Part shown: positions 54,178-63,014 of the stretch, one piece after another | Layout: the number at the start of each line of letters is the position of its first letter | Numbering within the stretch: the stretch's first letter is position 1 | Origin: Actinomyces sp. HMSC035G02 | Lineage (GTDB): Bacteria > Actinomycetota > Actinomycetes > Actinomycetales > Actinomycetaceae | Reading direction: 5' to 3' | Length of the DNA: 64,000 nt | NCBI GenBank assembly: GCA_001838165.1 | Contig: KV835881.1 | Span: 853 to 64,852, forward strand | Translations under genes and position numbers: made by a program | Notes under the pieces: model-generated | Told to the model about the DNA's origin: nothing | Databases searched by the model: none | The model's input: only the letters and a program-made list of their open reading frames with translations

Positions 54178-55008
54178 ATGAACAACGCCCCGATCGGAAT
54201 TTTCGACTCGGGCCTAGGTGGGCTGACGGTGGCGCGCGCAGTCATCGACAAGCTGCCCGACGAAGAGATCATCTACCTGGGCGACACCGAGCACACGCCT
54301 TACGGCCCGCGAGCTATCGCGCAGGTTCGCTCGCTGACGCTGTCCGCCCTCGACGAGCTGGCCTCGCGCGGCGTGAAGGCGCTCGTTATTGCCTGCAACA
54401 CGGCGACGGCCGCCGCGCTCGCGGACGCTCGGGAACGCTACTGGATCGATGCCGGCATCCCCGTTATCGAGGTCATCACTCCGGCTGCGCGCCAGAGCGT
54501 CATCGCCACGCGTAACCACCACGTGGGTGTCATCGGTACGAAGGCCACCATCCAGTCCGAGGCGTACCTACGCGCGCTCGCAGCCGTCCCCGGGCTGACG
54601 GTCAGCCAGCAGGCGTGTCCCGCTTTCGTCGAGTTCGTCGAGGCCGGGGTGACCACGGGCGAGGAGATCGAGGCTGTGGCGCGCGAGTATCTGACGCCGT
54701 TGAAGGAAGCGGGCGTGGACACGCTGATCCTGGGGTGCACGCACTACCCGCTGCTCACCGGCGTTATCGGTCGCATCATGGGCGAGGGGGTCACGCTCGT
54801 GACCTCCTCCGAGGCGACCGCGAACGTCACCTACAACGAGCTCGTGGACCGCGGGCTCCTGCATGATCCATGGCCCGCAGGTGAAGGGCCGCAGCACCAG
54901 TTCCTGGCCACGGGCGCTTCCGACGCGTTCCCGCGCCTGGCTCGCCGTTTCCTCGGTCCCGAGGTGGGCTCCGTTGCTCGCGTGAATACCGGTGGTGGTA
55001 TCGCGTGA
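54178..55008 (+). CDS. murI: Glutamate racemase
   Basis: 276 aa, usual length. It makes D-glutamate for peptidoglycan. The two catalytic Cys are in VIACNTATAAAL and ILGCTHYPLL; FDSGLGGLTV opens the protein. It is 16 bp after DUF2017 and overlaps the metallo-hydrolase gene by 4 nt. Confidence 0.96.
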   Translation: MNNAPIGIFDSGLGGLTVARAVIDKLPDEEIIYLGDTEHTPYGPRAIAQVRSLTLSALDELASRGVKALVIACNTATAAALADARERYWIDAGIPVIEVITPAARQSVIATRNHHVGVIGTKATIQSEAYLRALAAVPGLTVSQQACPAFVEFVEAGVTTGEEIEAVAREYLTPLKEAGVDTLILGCTHYPLLTGVIGRIMGEGVTLVTSSEATANVTYNELVDRGLLHDPWPAGEGPQHQFLATGASDAFPRLARRFLGPEVGSVARVNTGGGIA

Positions 55009-55802
55009 AGCTCACCATCATCGGCGCAACCGGTTCGATGTCTGGCCCGGAGTCGCCGGCATCGTCGTACCTTGTTCAGGCCCGAGGCCTGGACCCGCGA
55101 TCGGGGGAAGAACGGACGTTCTCGCTCGTGTGCGACATGGGTCCGGGTTCCTTCGGTGCGCTGTGGGCGCACGTGTGCCCGTGCGAGCTCGACGCCCTGG
55201 CGCTGTCCCATTGCCACGCCGACCACATGGGTGACATTATCTCCCTGCAGGTCTACCGCAAGTGGGGCCCGGGAGCAGCCATATCCGCGCTGCCCCTGTA
55301 CGGTCCCGCCGAGACAATGCGTCGCGTGCGCCAGATCGAAGACGCTCCGGATGATGAGGCGTACGAGGTCGAATTTGCCTTTACCCACATGCAGCTGGGC
55401 GAGGCCTACCAGGTCGGTCCCATGACGATCCGCCCCTACCGCGCCTTGCATCCGGTCGAGGCCTTTGGCCTGCGCATTGAGGGGCCCTCGGAGGAGGATC
55501 CCGAGCGCCTGGTGTCCCTGTTCTACACGGGTGACACCGACCTGTGCGACACGATCATCGAGGGGGCGCGCGGTGTCGACGTGCTCCTCAGCGAGGTCGG
55601 CTTCACGAGCGATGAGACCGAGCCCGCCATGCACATGGACGGCGTGCGCGCGGGCGAGGTCGCCACGCGAGCCGGAGTGGGGCGCATGATCGCGACCCAC
55701 ATCCAGCCGTGGACGCCGCGCGAACGCGTGGCCTCGGAAGTGCGCCAGACGTGGTCGGGTCCCCTCGACTTCGCGACCTCCGGGATGCAGGTCAGCCTCT
55801 GA
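55005..55802 (+). CDS. MBL-fold metallo-hydrolase (Rv1339-like, probable cyclic-nucleotide phosphodiesterase)
   Basis: 265 aa from a GTG overlapping the murI stop. Metal ligands are in LSHCHADHMGD (HxHxDH), with a later His in RPYRALHPVEAFG, Asp in FYTGDTDLCD, and His in IATHIQPW. The gene order murI then this gene matches mycobacterial murI-Rv1339, and Rv1339 has been described as an atypical cAMP phosphodiesterase. Identity of the activity here is inferred from this match. Confidence 0.85.
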   Translation: MKLTIIGATGSMSGPESPASSYLVQARGLDPRSGEERTFSLVCDMGPGSFGALWAHVCPCELDALALSHCHADHMGDIISLQVYRKWGPGAAISALPLYGPAETMRRVRQIEDAPDDEAYEVEFAFTHMQLGEAYQVGPMTIRPYRALHPVEAFGLRIEGPSEEDPERLVSLFYTGDTDLCDTIIEGARGVDVLLSEVGFTSDETEPAMHMDGVRAGEVATRAGVGRMIATHIQPWTPRERVASEVRQTWSGPLDFATSGMQVSL

Positions 55803-55847
55803 GCTATCCCACGCCCCACCGATGGGTGCGGCGCGGCGGTTCTTCAG

Positions 55848-56765
55848 TCAGTCTCTGGACGTCGAGTACGAGGCGTTGTGGCGCTTCCACTCCGCCAGGT
55901 ATGTGGCGACGCGCGCAGGGCCCGAGGCCTCGGACCATCCGTGATTCTTGTGCCGCAGCAGGATCTTGCGCGTGCCCAGCGAGGGAAGAGGCGTGATGCG
56001 CATGCCCTCCGTGTGTGCGCCGGCCAGTGCCATGGCCGGCAGGATCGTTGAGCCCGTGCGGGCGCGCACGAGGGCGCGGGCGGCCTCGTAGGTCGTGTAG
56101 AGGTGGGGCGCCCAGCGTGTATTCGGGAATGCCTTCGTAATGCGGCGCATGACGTGGTCGCCGCTGGTGCCCGGATTGACGCGCAGCCAGGTGAGGTCCG
56201 CGAGGTCTTCGATCGACCCGATCGGTGGAGCGGAGTCCGGGGTGACGAGCATCCAGGGTTCGTCGAGGAATGGGACGTCCGTGTAGCCGCGAGGGGCCAG
56301 ACCCGGGTCCTCGTCTCGTTCGATGACGAGGATGTCGTACTGGCCGGTGCGCAGCGCGGCCATGCCGGGGGTCTCCTCTGTTTCCTCGATGCGCAGGTCG
56401 ACGCCGGGTAGGGCGTCCACGAGGTCGGGGAGCGCGGGGATGAGGGTGGATCGGCAAATCGTCAGGAATGCTCCGATGGTGACCGTTCCCGTGACCTGGC
56501 CCGTGAGGGGGCGCAGTGCCTTGAGGGCTTCTTCGATGTCGGTGTTGATGCGTTCGCCGGCCTCGGCGACGATCGTGCCGGCCGGGGTGAGAATCGCGCC
56601 AGACGTGGTGCGCTCGACGAGCTTCAGGCCGACTTCCTCCTCAAGTTTCTGGATCTGCTGGGACACTGCCGAGGGCGAGACCATGAGGATGTCGGCGGCG
56701 GCAACGATGCCGCCTTCACGCGCGACGGACAGAAGGAAAGGTAGGCGGCGGGGGTCGATATCCAC
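55848..56765 (-). CDS. LysR-family transcriptional regulator
   Basis: 305 aa. N-terminal HTH (LPFLLSVAREGGIVAAADILMVSPSAVSQQIQKLEEEVG, residues 8-46) and a LysR substrate-binding domain (TVTIGAFLTICRSTLIPALPDL onward). It is convergent with the metallo-hydrolase and divergent from the small membrane protein gene, which it may control. It interrupts the murI-MBL-rph-rdgB order seen in mycobacteria. Confidence 0.92.
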   Translation of the reverse strand: MDIDPRRLPFLLSVAREGGIVAAADILMVSPSAVSQQIQKLEEEVGLKLVERTTSGAILTPAGTIVAEAGERINTDIEEALKALRPLTGQVTGTVTIGAFLTICRSTLIPALPDLVDALPGVDLRIEETEETPGMAALRTGQYDILVIERDEDPGLAPRGYTDVPFLDEPWMLVTPDSAPPIGSIEDLADLTWLRVNPGTSGDHVMRRITKAFPNTRWAPHLYTTYEAARALVRARTGSTILPAMALAGAHTEGMRITPLPSLGTRKILLRHKNHGWSEASGPARVATYLAEWKRHNASYSTSRD

Positions 56766-56851
56766 GCGAACTCCTTCGTTAAGTGAAACTGTAAGATAAC
56801 TATAGAACCATTCAATTGTGCTTGACTAGCGGAAGGTGCATCATATGAGTC

Positions 56852-57184
56852 ATGACGATCTCATCTCTCGCAATTCCGGTCCTCGGTTGGTTGGGCGCTG
56901 GCTCCTCCATCGCCGCCTACTACCTGGTCTCTTCCAAGCGCTTCGCTCCCGACTCCCTGCGCTACCACTCGCTCAATGTCTCCAGCTGCATCCTGCTGGC
57001 CCTCGCATGTGCGTCCACCGGCGCCTGGCCGTCCTTCCTGACGAACGCCATCTTCATCGGCGTCGGCTGCACCATGATCTGGCGCGTGCGCGACCGCCTT
57101 GCGCGCCGCATCATGCAAGTTGTTCGCTTCTTCGATGTGCGTCGTTTCCTGTCGCGTCGTGCGCGACTGGCGCGAGCTCGCTGA
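56852..57184 (+). CDS. Small membrane protein, CBU_0592/YgjV-like
   Basis: 110 aa. Three hydrophobic segments (about residues 7-27, 41-58 and 60-78) are followed by a strongly basic tail (RRFLSRRARLARAR). The opening GWLGAGSSIAAYYLVSSKRF and the SSCILLALACASTGAWPSFLTNAIFIGVG region resemble the small CBU_0592/YgjV membrane family. The function is unknown. It is divergent from the LysR gene. Confidence 0.75.
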   Translation: MTISSLAIPVLGWLGAGSSIAAYYLVSSKRFAPDSLRYHSLNVSSCILLALACASTGAWPSFLTNAIFIGVGCTMIWRVRDRLARRIMQVVRFFDVRRFLSRRARLARAR

Positions 57185-57200
57185 CTCTTCGTTGAATTGG

Positions 57201-57237
57201 GGGTGAGGGGGCAGGCCGTGGGCCTGCCCCCTCACTG
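57201..57237 (+). terminator. Terminator of the small membrane protein gene
   Basis: Near-perfect stem GTGAGGGGGCAGGCC / GGGCCTGCCCCCTCAC with a 2-nt loop. Confidence 0.8.
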
Positions 57238-57433
57238 TATCCACCGATGGATTAATTAAGACAAGTAACCTTCTTTGGTCAAGGATTTTTCAAGCTGTAC
57301 CAAGGAAAAGTCCGTAAGATGCGCTTCATAGAAACATAAGAAAACATCGATGGAAAAAACGGACATTGAGGCGCACTATGTCAGTACGACGCGGTGACAG
57401 ATCCATCGCACGGTACTCAAAGAGGAGCACACA

Positions 57434-57556
57434 ATGTCTCGTTTCGTCGCATCACTCCTTCATCGCCTCGCCCATCACCGCAGGGTGCGCCAACAGCGCA
57501 ACCCCCTGCAGTTCTCGATGGACCGCCCCATCTTCGGCAACCTCGTCGCCCGTTGA
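57434..57556 (+). CDS. Very small basic protein
   Basis: 40 aa, MSRFVASLLHRLAHHRRVRQ then QRNPLQFSMDRPIFGNLVAR. GAGGAG lies 8 nt before the ATG, and a strong terminator begins about 20 bp after the stop, so it is framed like a real gene. It is Arg/His-rich with an amphipathic N-terminal half. No family is recognised. Upstream 57250-57370 is unusually AT-rich, as in a promoter. Confidence 0.55.
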   Translation: MSRFVASLLHRLAHHRRVRQQRNPLQFSMDRPIFGNLVAR

Positions 57557-57576
57557 TGGCGCGCCTGCGGGCGCAA

Positions 57577-57619
57577 CACACAAGTGCCGGACACCCTCGG
57601 GTGCCCGGCACATTTGTGT
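57577..57619. terminator. Bidirectional terminator between the 40-aa gene and rdgB
   Basis: Stem ACACAAGTGCCGG / CCGGCACATTTGTGT enclosing a second short stem; it can serve both convergent genes. Confidence 0.7.
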
Positions 57620-57631
57620 CTGCGCTGCCTC

Positions 57632-58246
57632 TCAGCCGCGCAGGTACTCCACGATGTGGGGCATGAGGGCGCGGAAGGCAATGCCGCGGTGGCTGATCGC
57701 GTTCTTCTGCTCCGCGCTCATCTGAGCGGTTGTGACCTCGAAGCCTTCGGGGACGAAAATCGGGTCGTAGCCGAACCCGCCCTCGCCGCGCGGGGAGCGC
57801 GTCAAGGTGCCGCGCACCTCGCCACGCTCGACGAACTCGCGGCCGTCGGGGGTCACAAGAACTGCAGCCGACACGAAGGCCGCTCCGCGGTGGCGGTCGG
57901 GAACGTCGGAGAGCTGATCGATGAGCAGACGCAGATTCGCCGCGTCATCCCCGTGGGAGCCCGCCCAGCGAGCGGAGAAGATGCCGGGCGCACCGCCCAA
58001 CACGTCCACCGCGATACCGGAGTCGTCGGCGATGGCAGCTAGGCCCGTGGCGCGAGTCAGCGCGCGGGCCTTGATCAGGGAGTTCTCCTCGAAGGTCACG
58101 CCGTCCTCGACCGGAGAGGCCACGTCGAAATCACTCATACGCGCCACGCAGCCGGCCTCGAAGCCCTCCCATGCGGGGGCCAGGATGGCCTCGAGCTCGC
58201 TGACCTTGTGCGCGTTGGAGGTCGCGAAGACCAGGCGCGCGCTCAC
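57632..58246 (-). CDS. rdgB: Non-canonical purine NTP pyrophosphatase (RdgB/HAM1)
   Basis: 204 aa. It hydrolyses dITP, ITP and XTP to monophosphates. Motifs: [14 protein letters not shown] near the N-terminus, [37 protein letters not shown], and the C-terminal SHRGIAF. Its start overlaps the rph stop by 4 nt, the usual rph-rdgB operon. Confidence 0.96.
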   Translation of the reverse strand: MSARLVFATSNAHKVSELEAILAPAWEGFEAGCVARMSDFDVASPVEDGVTFEENSLIKARALTRATGLAAIADDSGIAVDVLGGAPGIFSARWAGSHGDDAANLRLLIDQLSDVPDRHRGAAFVSAAVLVTPDGREFVERGEVRGTLTRSPRGEGGFGYDPIFVPEGFEVTTAQMSAEQKNAISHRGIAFRALMPHIVEYLRG

Positions 58247-59010
58247 GGACGCACCTCGATGCGCTCCATGAGGGGAGCCTCAAGCGCGAGCTTCTGCGCT
58301 TCCGCGAGCTGGGCGTTACCCAGGGTTGCCAGGTCCAGCAGCTCGTTGAGTTCATCGCGGCTGAATGGGGCATGCTCGGCGGTACCCTGCACCTCGATGA
58401 AGCGGCCATCGCCCGTCTGCACGACGTTCATGTCGGTTTCGGCGCGCACGTCCTCCACGTAGGGCAGGTCCAGCATGGGCGTGCCATCGATAACGCCCAC
58501 GGAGATAGCGGAGATCGAGTCGGTGAGGACCTTGGCGGAGGGCTTGAGGATGCCCTGCTCCTTCGCCCAGGTCACCGCGTCGGCTAGGGCCACGTAAGCG
58601 CCCGTGATCGCCGCGGTGCGCGTGCCGCCGTCGGCGCGCAGGACGTCGCAGTCCAGGACGATGGTGTTCTCGCCGAGCGCGGACACGTCGACGATGCCGC
58701 GCAGGGAGCGGCCAATGAGGCGCGAGATCTCCTGAGTGCGGCCGCCGACCTTGCCCTTGACGGACTCGCGGGAGGAACGCTGCTCGGTGGCGCGCGGGAG
58801 CATCGAGTACTCGCCGGTCACCCAGCCCTCGCCGGAATCGCGCTTCCAACGCGGCACGCCCTCAGTGAAAGAGGCGACACACAGGACGCGAGTGTTACCA
58901 AACTCGATGAGGACGGAGCCCTCACCGGTACCCGACCAACCGCGGGTAATGGAGATGGGACGGAGCTGGGACGGGGTGCGCCCATCGGCGCGCAGGGGAG
59001 TATTTGTCAT
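58243..59010 (-). CDS. rph: Ribonuclease PH
   Basis: 255 aa. A phosphate-dependent 3'-5' exoribonuclease that trims tRNA 3' ends. Family blocks: [68 protein letters not shown], and [19 protein letters not shown]. It is divergent from nudC across 36 bp. Confidence 0.96.
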   Translation of the reverse strand: MTNTPLRADGRTPSQLRPISITRGWSGTGEGSVLIEFGNTRVLCVASFTEGVPRWKRDSGEGWVTGEYSMLPRATEQRSSRESVKGKVGGRTQEISRLIGRSLRGIVDVSALGENTIVLDCDVLRADGGTRTAAITGAYVALADAVTWAKEQGILKPSAKVLTDSISAISVGVIDGTPMLDLPYVEDVRAETDMNVVQTGDGRFIEVQGTAEHAPFSRDELNELLDLATLGNAQLAEAQKLALEAPLMERIEVRP

Positions 59011-59046
59011 AGTGCCTAGGGTAGCCCACCGCGTTACCGTGGAGTT

Positions 59047-59982
59047 ATGAGTCTTGATCTACCTCTCGTCCGCGGTCACGTCGACCCGGCCGTCGCGCTG
59101 CGCGAATCCGTGGCTCCGTCGGCTCTGGTGCGCGGGGGTGAGGCCGACATTATTGTCGTCGACCCGTCCGGTTTCGTTCTCCTCGACGAGGCCAAGGCGT
59201 CGTCCTCGGGTGCCCCGGTCCTGCGCCGGATGGTCGGGGACGAGGCCACGCGCGCGCTCGAGGGGGCCACGGCCTCGTTCATTGGGGTCGCTCGCGGACG
59301 ATCCGTCATCGCGATCGAGACGAGCCGGGACGAGGCGTGGGGCCGCTGGGAGCACCTGCGCGCGGTCGGGTGGCAGCTCGACGGCGACGACGCAGCCCTG
59401 GCGCTGACCGCGCTCGCGCTCGCGGGTTGGCACGCCAACTACCGCTTCTGCCCGCGCTGCGGGGCGCCGGTGCAGCTGGCGAGCGGCGGGTGGGCCGCGC
59501 GATGCGAGACGTGCGACCGGCTTGAATATCCGCGCCAGGACCCGGCCATCATCGTCCTCGTCCAGGATCACGACGGGCGTGTCCTCCTGGCGCACAACGC
59601 GCTCTGGCGGCCCGGCTTCGTGTCGATCATCGCCGGCTACGTCGAGGCCGGGGAGTCCCCGGACGTCTCGGTTGCCCGCGAGGTCGCCGAGGAGGTCGGT
59701 GTCGAGATCGAGACGCCCACCTACGTCGCGACGCAGCCGTGGCCCTTCGGACGCTCGCAGATGATGGGCTACAGGGCTCGCACCGCCTCGCCGCGCCCGA
59801 CCCCGCAGGCTGACGGCGTAGAGATCGAGTGGGCGCGCTTCTACAGCCGCGACGAGCTGACGCGCGCGCTTGAATCTGGGGAGATCAGCGCCCCCGGTCG
59901 CTCCTCGATCGCCTACGCGCTGCTTCGGGAATGGTATGGGTCCGACCTGCCGAGCGTCCCGGAGGGCACGGGACGCAACTGA
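59047..59982 (+). CDS. nudC: NADH pyrophosphatase NudC (Nudix, deNADding)
   Basis: 311 aa. A zinc ribbon ([10 protein letters not shown] and CETCDR) precedes the Nudix box [24 protein letters not shown]; the array SQPWPF is replaced here by [14 protein letters not shown], the NudC signature. It hydrolyses NAD(H) and NAD-capped RNA. It is followed 26 bp later by the helicase gene, the same pairing as in mycobacteria (nudC-uvrD2). Confidence 0.95.
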   Translation: MSLDLPLVRGHVDPAVALRESVAPSALVRGGEADIIVVDPSGFVLLDEAKASSSGAPVLRRMVGDEATRALEGATASFIGVARGRSVIAIETSRDEAWGRWEHLRAVGWQLDGDDAALALTALALAGWHANYRFCPRCGAPVQLASGGWAARCETCDRLEYPRQDPAIIVLVQDHDGRVLLAHNALWRPGFVSIIAGYVEAGESPDVSVAREVAEEVGVEIETPTYVATQPWPFGRSQMMGYRARTASPRPTPQADGVEIEWARFYSRDELTRALESGEISAPGRSSIAYALLREWYGSDLPSVPEGTGRN

Positions 59983-60008
59983 GGGCGGGCGATGGAACAA
60001 TGGGGACC

Positions 60009-62024
60009 ATGAACCCCGAGGAACTGCTGGACGCCCTGGACCCCGATCAGCGCGCCGTCGCCACGCAGGTGGCTGGCCCGCTCGCCGTCCTAGCGGGCGC
60101 GGGCACCGGCAAGACCCGAGCGATCACGTACCGCATCGCGTACGGGGCGGCCGTCGGTGCCTTCGACCCGTCCAACGTGCTTGCCGTGACCTTCACGCAG
60201 CGCGCGGCCTTCGAAATGCGCCACCGCCTGGCCCAGCTGGGTGTTCCCAAGGCTCAGGCGCGCACCTTCCACTCTGCGGCGCTGCGCCAGCTGCGCCATT
60301 TTTGGCCCACTGTCGTGGGCGGTCCGCTGCCCGACGTTATCCCGCACAAGGCCTCCCTCGTCGCTGCTTCCGCTGCGCGCCTGGGGATCACGATCGACCG
60401 AACGAATGTGCGCGATATTGCGGCAGAGGTCGAATGGGCGAAGGTGTCGATGATCGACGCCGCGCACTACGCCTCGCGCGTGGCTCGTCTGCGCCGCGAC
60501 GTGCCCGCCGGGCTGGACGCGGGCGACATGGCTCGCCTCCTGGACGTGTATGAGGACGCGAAGAACGAGCGCGGCGTCATCGACTTTGAGGACATCCTCA
60601 TCTACCTGTGCGGCATGCTGCAGGAGCGCGCAGACGTCGCTTCCATCGTGCGCAAGCAGTATCGCTCATTCGTGGTCGATGAGTTTCAGGACGTCAACCT
60701 CCTCCAGGCGCGTCTGCTCGACCTGTGGCTGGGTGGGCGACACGACGTGTGCGTCGTCGGCGACGTCGCGCAGACCATTTACTCCTTCACGGGTGCCTCC
60801 CCGGACTACTTGACCGGTTTCGGGCGCAAGCATCCGGGGGCGCGCATCGTTGAGCTGACCCGCGACTACCGGTCGACCCCGCAGATCGTGAGTCTGGCGA
60901 ATGACGTCCTGGCGCGCTCGAGTCAGCGTGAGGGAACGGTGCGGCTGTCCAGTCAGCGCGACGGCGGCGCCCAGGTCACCTACCGCACCTACGACGACGA
61001 TCGAGCCGAAGCTGAGGGCGTCGCAGCCTCGATCGCGGACCTTATCGCGGGTGGCATGGCGCCCCATTCGATCGCTGTCCTCATGCGTACGAACGGTCAG
61101 TCCCAGGCCTTCGAAGAGGCCCTGGGAGCGCGCGGTATTCCCGTGGCTGTCGCCGGGGGAAAGCCCTTCTTCGCTCGCGACGACGTGCGTACCGCGATTT
61201 CGCGTCTGCGGGCTGCGGCTGCGGCCGCCACCGACGACGGGAGCGTGGGCGAGATTGTGCGCGACGTCCTCTCGGGCGTCGGTTGGGCTCCCGAGGCTCC
61301 CTCCGGCCAGGCGGGTTCCGAACGCTGGTCGAACATGAATGCGATCGTCGGCTGGGCGGATGACAGCAAGGCGGAAACGCTCGCCGCCTTCGTCGCCGAA
61401 CTCGACGAACGCGTCGCCTACCAGGTCGAACCGGACAAGGCCGGCGTCGAGCTGGCCACCATTCACGCCGCCAAGGGCCTCGAATGGGACGCCGTCTTTC
61501 TCGTCGGCGTCGCCGAAGGACTCCTGCCGATCTCGTACGCTAAGACCGCGGCCGCGCGCGAGGAGGAACGTCGCCTGCTGTATGTGGCCGTCACCCGTGC
61601 CCGCGACCTGCTGACCCTGTCGTGGGCGCGCTCGCGGGGCGCGGACGGGCGCGGAAAGCGCAAGCGCAGTCGCCTGCTCGACGGTATCTGGCCCGAAGAA
61701 GTGGGCGTGGGCGCGCCGAAGAAGAGGGCGCGTGCTTCCACCCGTGCCCTTAACCAGGCTTTCGAGGAGGAGGCGTCGCCCCAGGCGATCGAACTCTTCG
61801 GGCGTCTCAAGGCGTGGCGTCTTGCGGTCTCACGCCAGGCGGGTGTGCCGCCTTTCGCCGTGTTCACCGATCAGACCTTGCGCGATATCGCTCAGGCCAT
61901 GCCGAAGAATACGACGCAGCTGCGGGTGATTCGTGGCATTGGCGACGTGAAGGTGCAGCGCTTCGCCGCCCCCGTCCTCGCGCTCGTGCGCGGCGAAGAG
62001 GTCATCGTCGACGAAGGGGCCTGA
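60009..62024 (+). CDS. uvrD2: ATP-dependent DNA helicase UvrD2-type (SF1) with HRDC domain
   Basis: 671 aa from the ATG at 60009 (MNPEELLDALDPDQR); longer frames run into nudC. Motifs: Walker A AGAGTGKT at about 29-36, motif Ia VTFTQRAAFEM, motif II VDEFQDVN, motif III VGDVAQTIYSFTGA, motif IV RDYRST, motif V IHAAKGLEWDAVFLVGV, and motif VI AVTRARDLL. A C-terminal HRDC domain (SPQAIELFGRLKAWR to IRGIGDVKVQRF) identifies UvrD2. It works in DNA repair or replication. Confidence 0.93.
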   Translation: MNPEELLDALDPDQRAVATQVAGPLAVLAGAGTGKTRAITYRIAYGAAVGAFDPSNVLAVTFTQRAAFEMRHRLAQLGVPKAQARTFHSAALRQLRHFWPTVVGGPLPDVIPHKASLVAASAARLGITIDRTNVRDIAAEVEWAKVSMIDAAHYASRVARLRRDVPAGLDAGDMARLLDVYEDAKNERGVIDFEDILIYLCGMLQERADVASIVRKQYRSFVVDEFQDVNLLQARLLDLWLGGRHDVCVVGDVAQTIYSFTGASPDYLTGFGRKHPGARIVELTRDYRSTPQIVSLANDVLARSSQREGTVRLSSQRDGGAQVTYRTYDDDRAEAEGVAASIADLIAGGMAPHSIAVLMRTNGQSQAFEEALGARGIPVAVAGGKPFFARDDVRTAISRLRAAAAAATDDGSVGEIVRDVLSGVGWAPEAPSGQAGSERWSNMNAIVGWADDSKAETLAAFVAELDERVAYQVEPDKAGVELATIHAAKGLEWDAVFLVGVAEGLLPISYAKTAAAREEERRLLYVAVTRARDLLTLSWARSRGADGRGKRKRSRLLDGIWPEEVGVGAPKKRARASTRALNQAFEEEASPQAIELFGRLKAWRLAVSRQAGVPPFAVFTDQTLRDIAQAMPKNTTQLRVIRGIGDVKVQRFAAPVLALVRGEEVIVDEGA

Positions 62025-62025
62025 G

Positions 62026-62919
62026 CTAGCAGGCCACGCCGTCGATGCCGCAGACGCATTCGTGGGCACCGATCGCGCGTTCGACGGTGATGGTGCCGTC
62101 CTCGTCGACCGTGGCGATCTCGGCGCACAGGGATGGCGTGAGTGCCCCTGAGGCGAAGTCGCGCAGCAGGCGCGCGATCCGCAGGGCGGCCGCGAAGTGT
62201 GCCAGCTGGGGGAGTGTCCCGAGCGGCCACTGGGCGAGTTCTCGCAGGTGGGTGAGGTGGTAGGGGTCCTGCTCGGCGCGCGCGTGCTCGATGCAGTGGA
62301 AGCATGGCGTGGAGCCGGGAATCACGAACGGCCCGATCTCGTAGGAGTGCTCCCCGCGCGTGATGAGCAGGTGAGGCGTGTCTGCGGCCATCAGCTCGAA
62401 AGGGATGCCGGGGTCGAACGCCCGCTCTGCTGACACGAGGGCGATGTCCGGCGCATCCTGGGCGTGCAGGTCGGGCAGCGGGATCAGTGAGGCGAGTTCT
62501 CGGCGCACCGCGCGCGAGCGTGGCGTGCCCGTGTACACGCCGCCGAACACGTGATCCCAGTCGCCGTCCACCAGGCTGGGCGCGTCGATGCGGAGCCTCA
62601 GCGCGAGGGTGTCGACCAGCGAACGGAGGGCGAGGAGGGTGGCGGGTACCGCGCCGAGAACGTCCACAGAGAGAAGTGGGCGGCGGTCGGGATGATCCAC
62701 GAGGTCCGCCTCGGCCAGCGCAGCGAGGAGGTCGGGTGAGGCCTCGGGAGCGTCGGACGCGTGAACGGGGCGGGCCTGGCTGGCGAGCCAGAGCTGGTCG
62801 CTGGCGTGCAGGTCGTCGAGGCGCACGTGTCGGGCGCGATCGCCACCAATTTGGACGCTGCCCGGCCCGCGCCACAGGATCGCCGTATGATGCATCAGGT
62901 TCATGATGGTCTCCTTCAT
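62026..62919 (-). CDS. ThiF/cyclodehydratase-like protein of unknown function
   Basis: 297 aa. A divergent member of the group that includes the actinobacterial ThiF-like protein found near uvrD2 (Rv3196-type locus). The block GPFVIPGSTPCFHCIEHARAEQDP is like the Cys-containing segment of E1-like/TOMM partner proteins, and the tail has CVCGIDGVAC. A Gly-rich ATP-binding loop is not evident, so it may be a non-catalytic relative. It is convergent with the helicase (1-bp gap) and divides it from the metalloprotease. Confidence 0.6.
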   Translation of the reverse strand: MKETIMNLMHHTAILWRGPGSVQIGGDRARHVRLDDLHASDQLWLASQARPVHASDAPEASPDLLAALAEADLVDHPDRRPLLSVDVLGAVPATLLALRSLVDTLALRLRIDAPSLVDGDWDHVFGGVYTGTPRSRAVRRELASLIPLPDLHAQDAPDIALVSAERAFDPGIPFELMAADTPHLLITRGEHSYEIGPFVIPGSTPCFHCIEHARAEQDPYHLTHLRELAQWPLGTLPQLAHFAAALRIARLLRDFASGALTPSLCAEIATVDEDGTITVERAIGAHECVCGIDGVAC

Positions 62920-63014
62920 TTTGTGACTGTTAGAGACATCATGAACCGAGATGGGTCACCGTTGTGGCATTTTGAAAAATCTGTGGATAACTTGTCAGAT
63001 CGCTTCGCTATGTG

